A stretch of DNA of 64,000 nucleotides, taken from Nonomuraea angiospora (GTDB lineage: Bacteria; Actinomycetota; Actinomycetes; Streptosporangiales; Streptosporangiaceae). Within the stretch, counting starts at the first letter, position 1. Every line of letters starts with the position of its first letter. The DNA lies in assembly GCF_014873145.1 (NCBI RefSeq), contig NZ_JADBEK010000001.1, forward strand, positions 5,084,001 to 5,148,000, given 5' to 3'. This document shows positions 8,748 to 18,822 of this stretch, piece by piece. The notes beneath the pieces are model-generated. The model was not told where the DNA came from and made no database searches. It worked only from the letters and a program-made list of their open reading frames with translations. The position numbers and the translations under genes are program-made.

Positions 8748-9494
8748 TCAGCGCCCCGAACGCAAGTCGCCGGCCTGTCTCACGAGAGGGTTGGCGCCGA
8801 TCGAGTTGCGGATGCTGAAGGTCACGCTGCCCGCCCGGTAGCGGTCGTCCGAGGACTCCACCGGACGGCCCTCGTGCGTGGTCGTGACCCGGCGCTGGCG
8901 CAGGAGCGGGCTCCCCCGGCGCACCCCGAGCAGGCGGGCGTCCTCGGCCCCGGCGGACACCGCGTCGATGAGGTGCTCGCCGTAGGCGAACACGAGGCCG
9001 ATCGAGTCGTACAGGGCCTCGGTGACGGACTCGCAGTCGGCCGGGATCCGCTCGACGGCGGCGGCCACCCACTCGGCGTACACCGTGCGTTCGAGCAGGA
9101 CGGGCTCGCCCTCCAGCGAGCGCAGCCGCAGCACCTCCAGGACCTCGCCGGGGCCCAGCCTGGCGGACTCGGCGGCGCTCGCGGCCCTGCGGCGCTGGGT
9201 GATCACCTGGCCGCCGAAGCGGTAGCCGTTCGCGCGCGCCCACTGTGCGAAGCTGTGCAGCTCGCCGAAGCTCTGGCTGCGCGCCCTGCCGAGCACGATG
9301 CGCCTGGCCCCCTGCCGGGAGCCGACCAGGCCCTCGGCGGCGAGCACGGCGACCGCCTGGCGCACGGTGCCGCGGGCCGCCCCGTGGCGTTCGGCCAGCT
9401 CAGCCTCGCTCGGGAGCTGTGAACCGACCGGGAGCGCACCGGAGACGATCTCGTTCCGAAGATCATCGGCGATCAGTTCATAGCGCGCAACCAT
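8748..9494 (-). CDS. GntR family transcriptional regulator with UTRA domain (HutC subfamily)
   Basis: A 248-residue protein: an N-terminal GntR winged helix (QLPSEAELAERHGAARGTVRQAV split: QLPSEAELAERHG, AARGTVRQAV) and a C-terminal UTRA effector domain (PVLLERTVYAEW, LRQRRVTTTHEGRPVE). The ATG at 9494 is preferred over the upstream frame because GGGAAGG lies about nine bases before it and the helix-turn-helix starts there. It is divergent from the five-gene ABC importer/HAD unit, which it most likely represses. PhnR-type regulators of aminoethylphosphonate uptake are UTRA proteins in the same layout, so an organophosphorus ligand is possible. The ligand itself cannot be read. Confidence 0.88.
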   Translation of the reverse strand: MVARYELIADDLRNEIVSGALPVGSQLPSEAELAERHGAARGTVRQAVAVLAAEGLVGSRQGARRIVLGRARSQSFGELHSFAQWARANGYRFGGQVITQRRRAASAAESARLGPGEVLEVLRLRSLEGEPVLLERTVYAEWVAAAVERIPADCESVTEALYDSIGLVFAYGEHLIDAVSAGAEDARLLGVRRGSPLLRQRRVTTTHEGRPVESSDDRYRAGSVTFSIRNSIGANPLVRQAGDLRSGR

Positions 9495-9605
9495 CAGCGA
9501 CCCTTCCCATTCATGAAAGAGCAACATTCGTGCGACTTACTGGTGCTCGCTTGTTTGTACAAGTTCCCTTAGGTTCCTTCCATACCCCCTGATAGTGGAG
9601 GCGTC
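9495..9605. promoter_or_regulatory. Divergent GntR/ABC importer promoter region with candidate operator
   Basis: The gap contains the palindrome TTGTACAA at 9555-9562, within GTTTGTACAAGT. HutC-type GntR regulators bind GT-N-TA-N-AC palindromes, which this resembles. The importer's GTG start at 9606 is preceded by GGAGG at 9597-9601. Nothing else is visible in the gap. Confidence 0.45.
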
Positions 9606-10760
9606 GTGTTCACACCTCGCGCCCGTGCGGCCGGCGTTGCCGCAGCCCTTACCGTAGTCACCGCGGCGTGCGGCGCCGCGCCCGGCACCCAGCAGTCCAC
9701 CGCGTCCTCCTCCTCCGGGCCGAACGCGGCCACCGCCACCTCGGCGGCGGACTTCGGCGGCCTCGACAAGCTCGTCGAGGCGGCCAAGAAGGAGGGAAAT
9801 CTCCACGTCATCGCCCTTCCGCCCGACTGGGCGAACTACGGGGAGATCATCGAGAAGTTCCAGGCCAAGTACGGCATCAAGATCGAGAGCGAGACGCCCG
9901 ACGCGGCCAGCGCCGACGAGATCAACGCGGTCAAGACCCGCAAGGGCCAGGACCGCGCCCCCGACGTGCTCGACCTCGGCCAGTCGTTCGCGATCAGCGG
10001 AGCCGGCGAGGGCCTGTTCGCGCCGTACAAGGTGCAGTCCTTCGAGAAGATCCCCGAGGGGCAGAAGGAGAGCACCGGGCTCTGGGTCAACGACTACGGC
10101 GGCTACGTGTCCATCGGCTGCGACGCCAAGAAGATCGCCACGTGCCCGACGAGCTTCGCCGACCTGCTCAAGCCCGAGTACAAGGGCAAGGTCGCGATGA
10201 ACGGCAACCCGACCAAGGCGGGCTCGGCCTTCGCCGGCGTGTACGCCGCCGCCCTCGCCAACGGCGGCTCGTTCGACGACATCCAGCCCGGCATCGACTT
10301 CTTCAAGAAGCTCAAGGACGCGGGCAACTACAACCCGGTGGAGACCACGCCCGCGACCATCGAGAAGGGCGAGACCCAGATCAGCATCGACTGGGACTAC
10401 AACAACGCCGCCTACGCGCCCCAGATGGCCGCCAAGGGCCTCGACTGGAAGGTGAACATCCCCTCCGACGGCAAGTACTTCCAGATGTACGCCCAGGCCA
10501 TCAACAAGGACGCCCCGCACCCGGCGGCGGCCAGGCTGTGGCAGGAGTACCTCTACAGCGCCGAGGGCCAGAACCTCTTCCTCAAGGGCTTCGCCCGCCC
10601 CGTCCTGCTGCCCTCGATGACCTCCGACGGCACCGTGGACAAGGCCCTGGCCGAGAAACTGCCGTCGGTGGAGGGCACGCCCACCTTCCCGACGAGCCAG
10701 CAGGTGGACGCGGCCAAGGCCAAGCTCGCCGGCGGCTGGGACGCCGCGATCTCGGGATGA
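9606..10760 (+). CDS. ABC transporter substrate-binding lipoprotein (SBP_bac_6/PhnS/AfuA-like)
   Basis: A 384-residue exported lipoprotein. A short signal peptide ends in the lipobox TAAC (Cys about residue 22), followed by a Ser/Thr linker. The mature part (LDKLVEAAKKEGNLHVIALP and the later YAQAINKDAPHPAAARLW) belongs to the periplasmic-binding group that serves iron, thiamine, polyamines, phosphonates and sugar phosphates. HPAAARLWQEYLYSAEGQ is the typical C-terminal family motif. It heads a unit with two permeases, an ATPase and a HAD phosphatase, each overlapping the next by 4-13 bases. A phosphorylated or phosphonate ligand is suggested by the HAD partner but is not proven. Confidence 0.88.
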   Translation: MFTPRARAAGVAAALTVVTAACGAAPGTQQSTASSSSGPNAATATSAADFGGLDKLVEAAKKEGNLHVIALPPDWANYGEIIEKFQAKYGIKIESETPDAASADEINAVKTRKGQDRAPDVLDLGQSFAISGAGEGLFAPYKVQSFEKIPEGQKESTGLWVNDYGGYVSIGCDAKKIATCPTSFADLLKPEYKGKVAMNGNPTKAGSAFAGVYAAALANGGSFDDIQPGIDFFKKLKDAGNYNPVETTPATIEKGETQISIDWDYNNAAYAPQMAAKGLDWKVNIPSDGKYFQMYAQAINKDAPHPAAARLWQEYLYSAEGQNLFLKGFARPVLLPSMTSDGTVDKALAEKLPSVEGTPTFPTSQQVDAAKAKLAGGWDAAISG

Positions 10761-11581
10761 ACCGCTCCGGTTCCAAAGGCTGGCTGGGGGCGCTGCCGCT
10801 GCTGGCCTTCTTCGCGCTCGTCTTCGGCGTCCCCGCCATCGCGCTGGTGGCGGGGGCGTTCACGGCGGATGGGCGGCCGAGCCTGGCGAACCTGTCGCAG
10901 AGCCTGCAGGGCGGCTACCTCGTCGCGATGCTCGGCAGCGTGAAGCTGTCGGCCGTGGTCGCCCTGCTGGGGGCCGTGCTGGGGACGTTCCTCGCGTACG
11001 CCGTCGTGACCTCCCGCCTGACGTTCCTGCGCGAGGCCGTGCTGACGGCCTCCGGCGTGCTGGCCAACTTCGGCGGGGTGCCGCTGGCGTTCTTCTGGAT
11101 CGCCACGCTCGGCAACTCCGGCGTGGTCAGCGGCCTGGTCGGCCTGCCGTCCGGCTCGCTCTACACGTTCTGGGGCCTGGTGGTGACCTACCTGTACTTC
11201 TCGATCCCGCTGATGGTGCTGGTCATGGCGCCGGCGCTGGACGGGCTGCGGCCGCAGTGGCGCGAGGCGGCGGCCAACAACGGGGCCACCGCCTGGCACT
11301 ACTGGCGCTTCGTCGCGCTGCCGGTGCTGACGCCGTCGATGCTGGGCGGGGTGGTGCTGCTCTTCGGGTCGGCCTTCTCCGCGTACGCCACCGCCAACGC
11401 CATGGTCGGGACCGTCGTCCCGCTCGTCACGTTGAAGATCGCCAGCGCGCTCACCGGCGACGTGCTGATCGGCTACGAGAACATCGCGCTCGCCCTCAGC
11501 CTCGACATGGTCGTGGTGGCCGGGCTCGTGATGGCGATCTACCTGCCGCTGCAGAAGAGGAGCTCCCGATGGCTGCACTGA
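10757..11581 (+). CDS. ABC transporter permease, first inner-membrane subunit
   Basis: A 274-residue permease with six predicted membrane helices. The EAA loop, which contacts the ATPase, is visible as REAAANNGATAWHYWRFVALP near residues 170-195. The ATG lies in an ATGA overlap with the substrate-binding protein gene. The protein is in the binding-protein-dependent permease family used for phosphonate, polyamine and iron import. It forms the membrane channel with the permease at 11569-12411. Confidence 0.9.
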   Translation: MNRSGSKGWLGALPLLAFFALVFGVPAIALVAGAFTADGRPSLANLSQSLQGGYLVAMLGSVKLSAVVALLGAVLGTFLAYAVVTSRLTFLREAVLTASGVLANFGGVPLAFFWIATLGNSGVVSGLVGLPSGSLYTFWGLVVTYLYFSIPLMVLVMAPALDGLRPQWREAAANNGATAWHYWRFVALPVLTPSMLGGVVLLFGSAFSAYATANAMVGTVVPLVTLKIASALTGDVLIGYENIALALSLDMVVVAGLVMAIYLPLQKRSSRWLH

Positions 11582-12411
11582 CCGGCCTGGAGCGAGTCTC
11601 GGGCGGCTCCTCGCGCCCTCGCGTGTGGCGCGGGGCGGTGTTCCTGCTGGCGGCGGCCTACTTCCTGATCCCGCTCGGGGCCTCGCTCTGGTACACGATC
11701 TACACCCCGGCCACGGGCGTGTCGTTCGCGGCCTACGGCTCGCTGTGGACGGCCGACGGGTTCGTGCCCTCGCTGCTGCTGTCGCTGTCCCTGGCCGTCG
11801 CCACGATCGTGCTGGTGCTGCTGCTGGCGTTGCCCGCGATGCTGGCCGTACGGCTCTTCGCGCCGCGGCTGCGCCCGCTGATGGAGGTGCTGTGCACGCT
11901 GCCCCTGGTGGTGCCGCCCATCACCTTCGTGGCCGGGATCGGCACGTCGCTGCGCACCGGCACCGACGTGCTGGCTCCGACGCCGTTCTGGGCCACGCTG
12001 ATCGCGGTTCAGGACCCGGCGTTCCCCGTGGTGCTGGTGCTGGCGTACGTGGTGCTCGTGCTGCCGTTCGTGTACCGGTCGCTGGACGCGGGACTGCGCA
12101 CGATGGACGTGCGGACGCTGGTGGAGGCGGCCCGCAACCTGGGCGCCTCGTGGCCGTACGTGCTGGTCAGGGTCGTCGTCCCGAACCTGCGCTCGGCCCT
12201 GGCCAGCGCGTCGTTCCTGACGCTGGCCCTCGTGCTGGGCGAGTACACCGTGGCCAGCCTGCTGGGGTACGAGCCGTTCGCGGTGTGGATCGTGACCGTC
12301 GCGGGTTCCAAGGGGCAGCTCTCGGTCGCGGTGTCGATCATCAGCCTCCTGCTCATCTGGCTGCTGCTGCTCGCCGTGTCATCGGCATTCGGTAAGGAGA
12401 AGGGGAAATGA
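11569..12411 (+). CDS. ABC transporter permease, second inner-membrane subunit
   Basis: A 280-residue permease with six hydrophobic segments and the EAA loop VEAARNLGASWPYVLVRVVVP. The ATG at 11569 has AGAGGAG just upstream and overlaps the first permease gene by 13 bases, so a longer reading of this frame is not needed. Its stop overlaps the ATPase start by four bases. It is the partner of the permease at 10757-11581. Confidence 0.9.
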   Translation: MAALTGLERVSGGSSRPRVWRGAVFLLAAAYFLIPLGASLWYTIYTPATGVSFAAYGSLWTADGFVPSLLLSLSLAVATIVLVLLLALPAMLAVRLFAPRLRPLMEVLCTLPLVVPPITFVAGIGTSLRTGTDVLAPTPFWATLIAVQDPAFPVVLVLAYVVLVLPFVYRSLDAGLRTMDVRTLVEAARNLGASWPYVLVRVVVPNLRSALASASFLTLALVLGEYTVASLLGYEPFAVWIVTVAGSKGQLSVAVSIISLLLIWLLLLAVSSAFGKEKGK

Positions 12412-13481
12412 CCGCATCGGTGGAGTTCCGCGCGCTGCGGCGGGTGTTCGGCAAGACGGTCGCGCTGGACGGCTTCGACCTCATCGTCGCGCCCGGCGAG
12501 TTCGTCGCGCTGCTGGGGCCCTCGGGCTGCGGGAAGACGACCGCGCTGCGCTGCGTGGCCGGGTTCGAGCGGCCGGACTCGGGCGCGGTGCTCGTGGACG
12601 GCAGGGACGTCACGGATGTCCCGGCCAACAAGCGGGACGCGGGCATGGTCTTCCAGTCCTACTCCCTCTTCCCCAACCTGAACGCCCGCGACAACGTCGC
12701 CTTCGGCCTGCGCGTCCGCAAGGTGCCCGTGGCCACCAGGCGGAAGAAGGCGGACGAACTACTCGAACTGGTCGGCCTCCCCTCGCACGCCGACCGCTAC
12801 CCGCACCAGCTCTCCGGCGGCCAGCAGCAGCGCGTCGCCCTGGCCCGCGCGCTCGCCCTGGAGCCGCGCGTCCTGCTCCTGGACGAGCCGCTGTCGGCGC
12901 TGGACGCGAAGGTACGCGTGTCGCTGCGCGAGGAGATCCGCCGCCTCCAGCTCGACCTGGGCATCACCACCATCTTCGTGACCCATGACCAGGAGGAGGC
13001 CCTGTCGATCGCGGACCAGGTGGCGGTGCTGCGCGACGGGCGGCTCGAACAGGTCGGCTCGCCCGCTGAGATCTACGACCGCCCGGCCACCCCCTTCGTG
13101 GCGGAGTTCGTCGGCACCATGAACCACCTCGCCGGCCAGGTCTCCGGTGACCAGGTCACGGTGCTCGGCCGGCTCCTGCCGGTGGACGGCCAGGTGCCCG
13201 CGAATCCGTCCGTGGACGTCCTGATCCGTCCCGAGGCCGTCCAGGTCGTCCCGGCCGAGGACGGTCCCGCCCAGGTGCTCGCCGCCTCCTTCCGCGGCGC
13301 CTCCGTCCGCCTCCGGGTGGCGGTGGAGGGCGGGGAGGTCCTGGCCGACGTCCCCGGCCACGAGGCGGCCCGCCTCACCCCCGGAACGCGCGTCACCGTC
13401 CGCCTGGTGGACCGCCCCGTCCTGGTGGCGCCCCGCACGGTCACGGTCCCGGCCCCGGTCGTGGCGGCCGATGCGATCTGA
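12408..13481 (+). CDS. ABC transporter ATP-binding protein with TOBE domain
   Basis: A 357-residue ATPase of the MalK/PotA/FbpC/PhnT group. Walker A GPSGCGKTT near residue 39, Q-loop MVFQSYSLFPN, signature LSGGQQQR, Walker B VLLLDEPLSALD and H-loop FVTHDQEEA are all intact. The C-terminal third (about residues 240-345) is a TOBE domain (VDVLIRPEAVQVV), normal for importers of this class. It overlaps the permease gene by four bases and the HAD gene by eleven. Confidence 0.92.
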   Translation: MTASVEFRALRRVFGKTVALDGFDLIVAPGEFVALLGPSGCGKTTALRCVAGFERPDSGAVLVDGRDVTDVPANKRDAGMVFQSYSLFPNLNARDNVAFGLRVRKVPVATRRKKADELLELVGLPSHADRYPHQLSGGQQQRVALARALALEPRVLLLDEPLSALDAKVRVSLREEIRRLQLDLGITTIFVTHDQEEALSIADQVAVLRDGRLEQVGSPAEIYDRPATPFVAEFVGTMNHLAGQVSGDQVTVLGRLLPVDGQVPANPSVDVLIRPEAVQVVPAEDGPAQVLAASFRGASVRLRVAVEGGEVLADVPGHEAARLTPGTRVTVRLVDRPVLVAPRTVTVPAPVVAADAI

Positions 13482-14313
13482 GCACGCCGGCCCGGATGCC
13501 GTCCTGTTTGACATGGACGGCACCCTGGTCGACACCGAAGGGCTGTGGTGGCAGGCCACCGCCTCCATCGCCGCCTCCCTCGGGCGGGCTTTAGGGCCGG
13601 AGGACATGCCGTACGTGCTCGGCCGCACGGTCGAGGACGTGGCCGCCCACCTCCTCACCCCCACTCCCCCGCCCCGCCCCAACCCCTCACCCGCCCCACC
13701 ACCGATCGCCCCACCACCGGCCGCCCCACCACCGACCCCTTCACAACCGGCCGCCCCACCACCGGCCCCTCCGCCACCGCCCGCCCCACCACCGGCCCCT
13801 CCGCCACCGGCCGCCCTGCCATCGGTGGCCCCGCCACCGCCCGCCCCACCACCGGTCGCCCCGCCGGCCTCGGAGATGCCGCTCATGGCCGAGGTGGCCA
13901 GGCAGCTCACGGACGCCTTCGCCGGCCTCATCGAGCAGGGCGTGCAGGTCACGCCGGGGGCGCCGGAGCTCCTGGCCGAGCTGGCCGCCACCGCCATCCC
14001 GACGGCCCTGGTCACCGCCTCGCCCCGGACCATCGTGGAGCTGGTGTTGCCACGGCTCGGGCACACGTTCGACCTGGTGATCGCGAACGAGGACACAGCC
14101 CGTGGCAAGCCGCACCCGGACCCGTACCTGGAGGCGGCCCGCCGGCTCGGCACGATCCCCTCCCGCTGCGTCGCCGTCGAGGACAGCCCCACAGGCGTCG
14201 CCGCCGCCACGGCCGCGGGGTGCCGCGTCCTGGTGACGTCCCCGGAGAAGGGCCTGCCGTCCCTGCCCCACCTCCTGACCAACGCCCACCCCCCAGATCC
14301 CAACCACCGATAA
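13471..14313 (+). CDS. HAD family hydrolase (subfamily IA, beta-PGM-like) with proline-rich insertion
   Basis: A 280-residue predicted phosphatase. Motif I is VLFDMDGTLVDTEG (nucleophile Asp14, Asp16), motif II is VTAS near 187, and motifs III/IV are GKPHPDPYLEAA and VEDSPTGVAAA. The cap domain is split by about 70 residues that are almost only Pro and Ala (residues 63-134), a minisatellite expansion; without it the protein would be of normal length (about 210). The gene overlaps the ATPase gene by eleven bases and is the last of the importer unit, so it probably dephosphorylates or cleaves the imported compound. The Schiff-base Lys of phosphonoacetaldehyde hydrolase is not recognisable, so PhnX itself is not claimed. 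Confidence 0.85.
   Translation: MRSEHAGPDAVLFDMDGTLVDTEGLWWQATASIAASLGRALGPEDMPYVLGRTVEDVAAHLLTPTPPPRPNPSPAPPPIAPPPAAPPPTPSQPAAPPPAPPPPPAPPPAPPPPAALPSVAPPPPAPPPVAPPASEMPLMAEVARQLTDAFAGLIEQGVQVTPGAPELLAELAATAIPTALVTASPRTIVELVLPRLGHTFDLVIANEDTARGKPHPDPYLEAARRLGTIPSRCVAVEDSPTGVAAATAAGCRVLVTSPEKGLPSLPHLLTNAHPPDPNHR
13657..13872 (+). repeat. In-frame Pro/Ala minisatellite inside the HAD gene
   Basis: About 216 bases of degenerate units of the type CCACCACCGGCCGCC and CCTCCGCCACCGGCC, all kept in frame. They encode runs such as APPPAPPPPPAPPPAP between the first cap helix and the rest of the cap domain. Confidence 0.9.
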
Positions 14314-14354
14314 CCGCCCCTCGGCACCTTCGCGACCAGCAGGACGGCTTACCG

Positions 14355-14905
14355 GGGACGAGGACCGCAGCCGAGGGCTCCGGCCAAGGGCTGAGGACTG
14401 CGGCTGAGGACTGGAGGCGAGGGCGAGAGATGAGGGCGAGGGTGAGAGGTAGGCGCGAGAGGCGAGGGCGAGGAGCGAGGAGCGGGGGCAAGGAGCGGGG
14501 GCGATGGTGACCGGTGCGCGGTGCGGCACGAGCGGTACCCGAAGCGCGAGGCGCGACGCGACCGGTGCCCGGAGCACGAGGCGCGACGCGACCGGTGCAT
14601 TGCTGCGCGCCCGAAGCGCGGCGCCCCACGCGCGAGGCGCAAGACGGGACGTAATGGCGCATTGCCGTGCCCAAGGCGCGGCGCCGGAGCGCGGTGCCCG
14701 AAGCGCGAGGCGCGGCGTAAGCGGTGCATTGCTGCGCGCCCAAGGCGCGGCGCCCGAAGCGCCGTACCCGGAGCCCGGAGCCCGGAGCCCGGAGCGCCGT
14801 GCCCGAACGCCTTACCCAGAGCCCGGAACCCCAGGGCGCGATGCGCGGAGCCCAAGATGCGAAGCGTCATGCCCGAAGCGCCATGCCCGAAGCGTCATGC
14901 GGGGT
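14355..14905. repeat. Degenerate GC-rich minisatellite array filling a 663-bp gene-free gap
   Basis: The gap 14314-14976 holds no convincing gene. Bases 14355-14505 are a purine-rich tract of GAGGCGAGGGCGAGAG-like units. Bases 14520-14905 are degenerate 15-30 bp units built from GAAGCGCGAGGCGCGACG and GCCCGAAGCGCGGCGCC, with a triple CCCGGAG block at 14775-14795. Open frames across it encode only low-complexity Arg/Ala/Pro peptides and are taken as artefacts of the repeat. Confidence 0.8.
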
Positions 14906-14976
14906 GAGGGTGTCGGCGGTGTGAGCGGGTAGTGCGAGCGGTTGGCGGATGAGGTCGTTGAGGCGGTCGTGGTTCG

Positions 14977-15890
14977 TCAGTCGATGCTGATGCGGGCCAG
15001 GGCGCCCGCCTCCAGGGCCACCCAGATCGCCCCGTCCGGCCCGACCGTCAGCCCGTGCGGCTCGGCCTTCCGCGTGTCACCGTCCCCCGGCTGCGGTCCG
15101 GCTGATAGCGGGTGCGATTCGAGGGTGCCGTCGGTGGTGATGCGGCCGAGGCGGTCGGCGGCCCACTCGGTGAACCAGAGGGCACCGTCGGGACCGGTGA
15201 CGATCGCGTGCGGTCGTGCGGCCCGGTCGGGCAACGGGTACTCGGTGATCTTGCCGGTGGTGTCGATCCGCCCCACCTGACCAGCACCGATCTCCACGAA
15301 CCAGAGCGCCCCGTCCGGCCCCAGCGTGATGCCCACCGGGGCGGCGCCCTCCGTGGGGAGCGGGTGAACGGTCACCTCACCGGCCACCGAGATCCGCCCG
15401 ATGGCGTTGCCCTGGTTGATCGTGAACCAGAGCGCGTCATCCGGCCCCGCCGTGATGAAAGCGGGCATACCGCCCTCCACCGGCACCTCGAACTCCGTCC
15501 GCTCCCCGTCGGGCCCGATGCGCCCGATCCGGCCGGTCTGCATCTGGGTGAACCACATGGCCCCGTCGGGCCCGGCGACGACCCCGTACGGCGAGTCCGC
15601 CTCATAGGAGGTCACCTGCCCGTCGGCGGTGATCCGGGAGATCCGGCCGCCCTTGCCCTCCGCGAACCACATCGCCCCGTCCGGCCCCGGGGTGATCACA
15701 GTCGGCTGCCCGTCGGCCGGATCGAGCTGATGGATCACCGGCTTCTGGCCCGGCACCATCCTGCCGACGCGCCCTTCGTGGACGAGCGTGAACCAGAGTG
15801 CGCCGTCCGCTCCAGTGGCGATGCCGTACGGCGCGCCCTCTTCAATCCTGGTCAACATCTGCGGTCCTTCACTGGTCGATCCTGCGTTGC

Positions 15891-15897
<7 letters not shown>
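14977..15897 (-). CDS. vgb: Virginiamycin B lyase (streptogramin B lyase) family beta-propeller
   Basis: A 306-residue seven-bladed propeller with repeated GPDGALWFTE-like blades. The residues used for catalysis in Staphylococcus Vgb (His228, Glu268, His270, plus Glu284) have clear counterparts: His230 in ARPHAIV, Glu279 and His281 in AEPHG, and Glu296 in VALEAG. Vgb linearises type B streptogramins by breaking the ester bond of the depsipeptide ring, without hydrolysis. The ATG at 15897 has GGAGGA in front and overlaps the ABC-F gene by seven bases; an internal ATG at 15858 with AAGGA is the alternative. Coupling to an ABC-F gene fits a streptogramin resistance unit. Some Vgb-like propellers have other or unknown substrates. 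Confidence 0.85.
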
Positions 15898-18056
<2,159 letters not shown>

Positions 18057-18129
18057 GATGGAACTCCAATCGCAACTGTTGTAGCGTTAGTTTGCCATGC
18101 GGGAGACGTTAATGCAACTGGAGTAGTTT
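18057..18129. promoter_or_regulatory. Divergent ABC-F/TetR promoter region with repeated operator-like elements
   Basis: GCAACTG-NN-GTAG occurs twice in the same orientation, at 18072-18084 and 18114-18126, exactly 42 bp (four helical turns) apart. CGTTA occurs between them at 18085-18089 and 18107-18111. A TetR-family repressor between its own gene and the resistance genes is expected to bind here; the exact operator is not known. Confidence 0.5.
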
Positions 18130-18717
18130 TTGGAGTCGAACAAGCGGCCGGGCGGGCGAAGTGCCCGGGTTCGGGACGCCGTACGGCAGGCCACCCTCGC
18201 CGAGCTGGCCGAGCGCGGATACCGGGGCCTGACGGTGGAGAACGTGGCCGAGCGGTCAGGGGTGCACAAGACGACCGTCTACCGGCGCTGGGGCAGCGTC
18301 GCGGGGCTGATCTCCGACGCCCTGGAGCTGGCCAGGGACGAGCCGTGGCCCATTCCCGACACGGGCTCGATCGAAGGCGACCTGAGGGGCATCGTCCAGC
18401 TGGTGCGCAGCGGCTTCGACGACCCGGAGCTGGGGCCGGTGTCGTCGGCGTTCGTGGCGGCGGCCGTACAGGATCCCGACGCGGCGCGGGCGCTGCACGA
18501 GTTCTTCACGGCCCGGCACGAGCAGTCGGCCGAGGTGGTGCGGCGGGCGGTCGCACGCGGTGAGCTGCCTGACGTCGTGGATGTCAGGGAGGTGATCAGG
18601 GTGGCCGTCGCGCCTGTCTACTACCGGTTGTTCGTGGCGCATGAGCCGGTCACCGAGCGGGACGCCGATCGCGCCGCCGACGCGGCGCTCGCCGCCGCCC
18701 GCGCCGGCGTTCTGTGA
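18130..18717 (+). CDS. TetR/AcrR family transcriptional regulator
   Basis: A 195-residue repressor. The N-terminal helix-turn-helix is TLAELAERGYRGLTVENVAE followed by RSGVHKTTVYRRWGSVAGLI. The C-terminal ligand-binding part resembles the TetR_C_11 group (GFDDPELGPVSSAFVAAAVQ). The start is a TTG with GGAG six bases upstream. It is divergent from the ABC-F/Vgb unit and so is the likely repressor of that unit, released by the drug or a related ligand (inference). Short copies of its 3' end recur after the stop. Confidence 0.88.
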   Translation: MESNKRPGGRSARVRDAVRQATLAELAERGYRGLTVENVAERSGVHKTTVYRRWGSVAGLISDALELARDEPWPIPDTGSIEGDLRGIVQLVRSGFDDPELGPVSSAFVAAAVQDPDAARALHEFFTARHEQSAEVVRRAVARGELPDVVDVREVIRVAVAPVYYRLFVAHEPVTERDADRAADAALAAARAGVL

Positions 18718-18778
18718 GCCACCACCCGTGCTGGGGTTCTGTGCGCCGGGCGTCCTCGTTCCAGGGGTTCTATGAGCC
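18706..18778 (+). repeat. Threefold repeat of the TetR gene 3' end, spanning the stop codon
   Basis: GGCGTTCTGTGAGCC (18706-18720, containing the TGA stop) recurs as GGGGTTCTGTGCGCC (18733-18747) and GGGGTTCTATGAGCC (18764-18778), at intervals of 27 and 31 bases. Confidence 0.7.
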
Positions 18779-18816
18779 GGCCGCGCCGTCCCTGGGCTCC
18801 GGCAGCCGGCCGGCTC
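18774..18816. terminator. Putative bidirectional terminator between convergent TetR and kinase genes
   Basis: GAGCCGGCCG at 18774-18783 pairs perfectly with CGGCCGGCTC at 18807-18816 (10-bp stem, 23-base loop). There is no T-tract. Placement between two converging genes is the main support. Confidence 0.4.
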
Positions 18817-18822
18817 CTCCGG

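Noticed and set aside
13471..14313. Phosphonoacetaldehyde hydrolase (PhnX)
   Set aside because: Although the transporter context fits, the Schiff-base Lys in the cap domain cannot be identified and the sequence is closer to beta-phosphoglucomutase-like HADs.
14504..14932. Small open frames in the minisatellite gap after the HAD gene
   Set aside because: All frames give Arg/Ala/Pro repeats with no start context or domain; they follow from the repeat composition.
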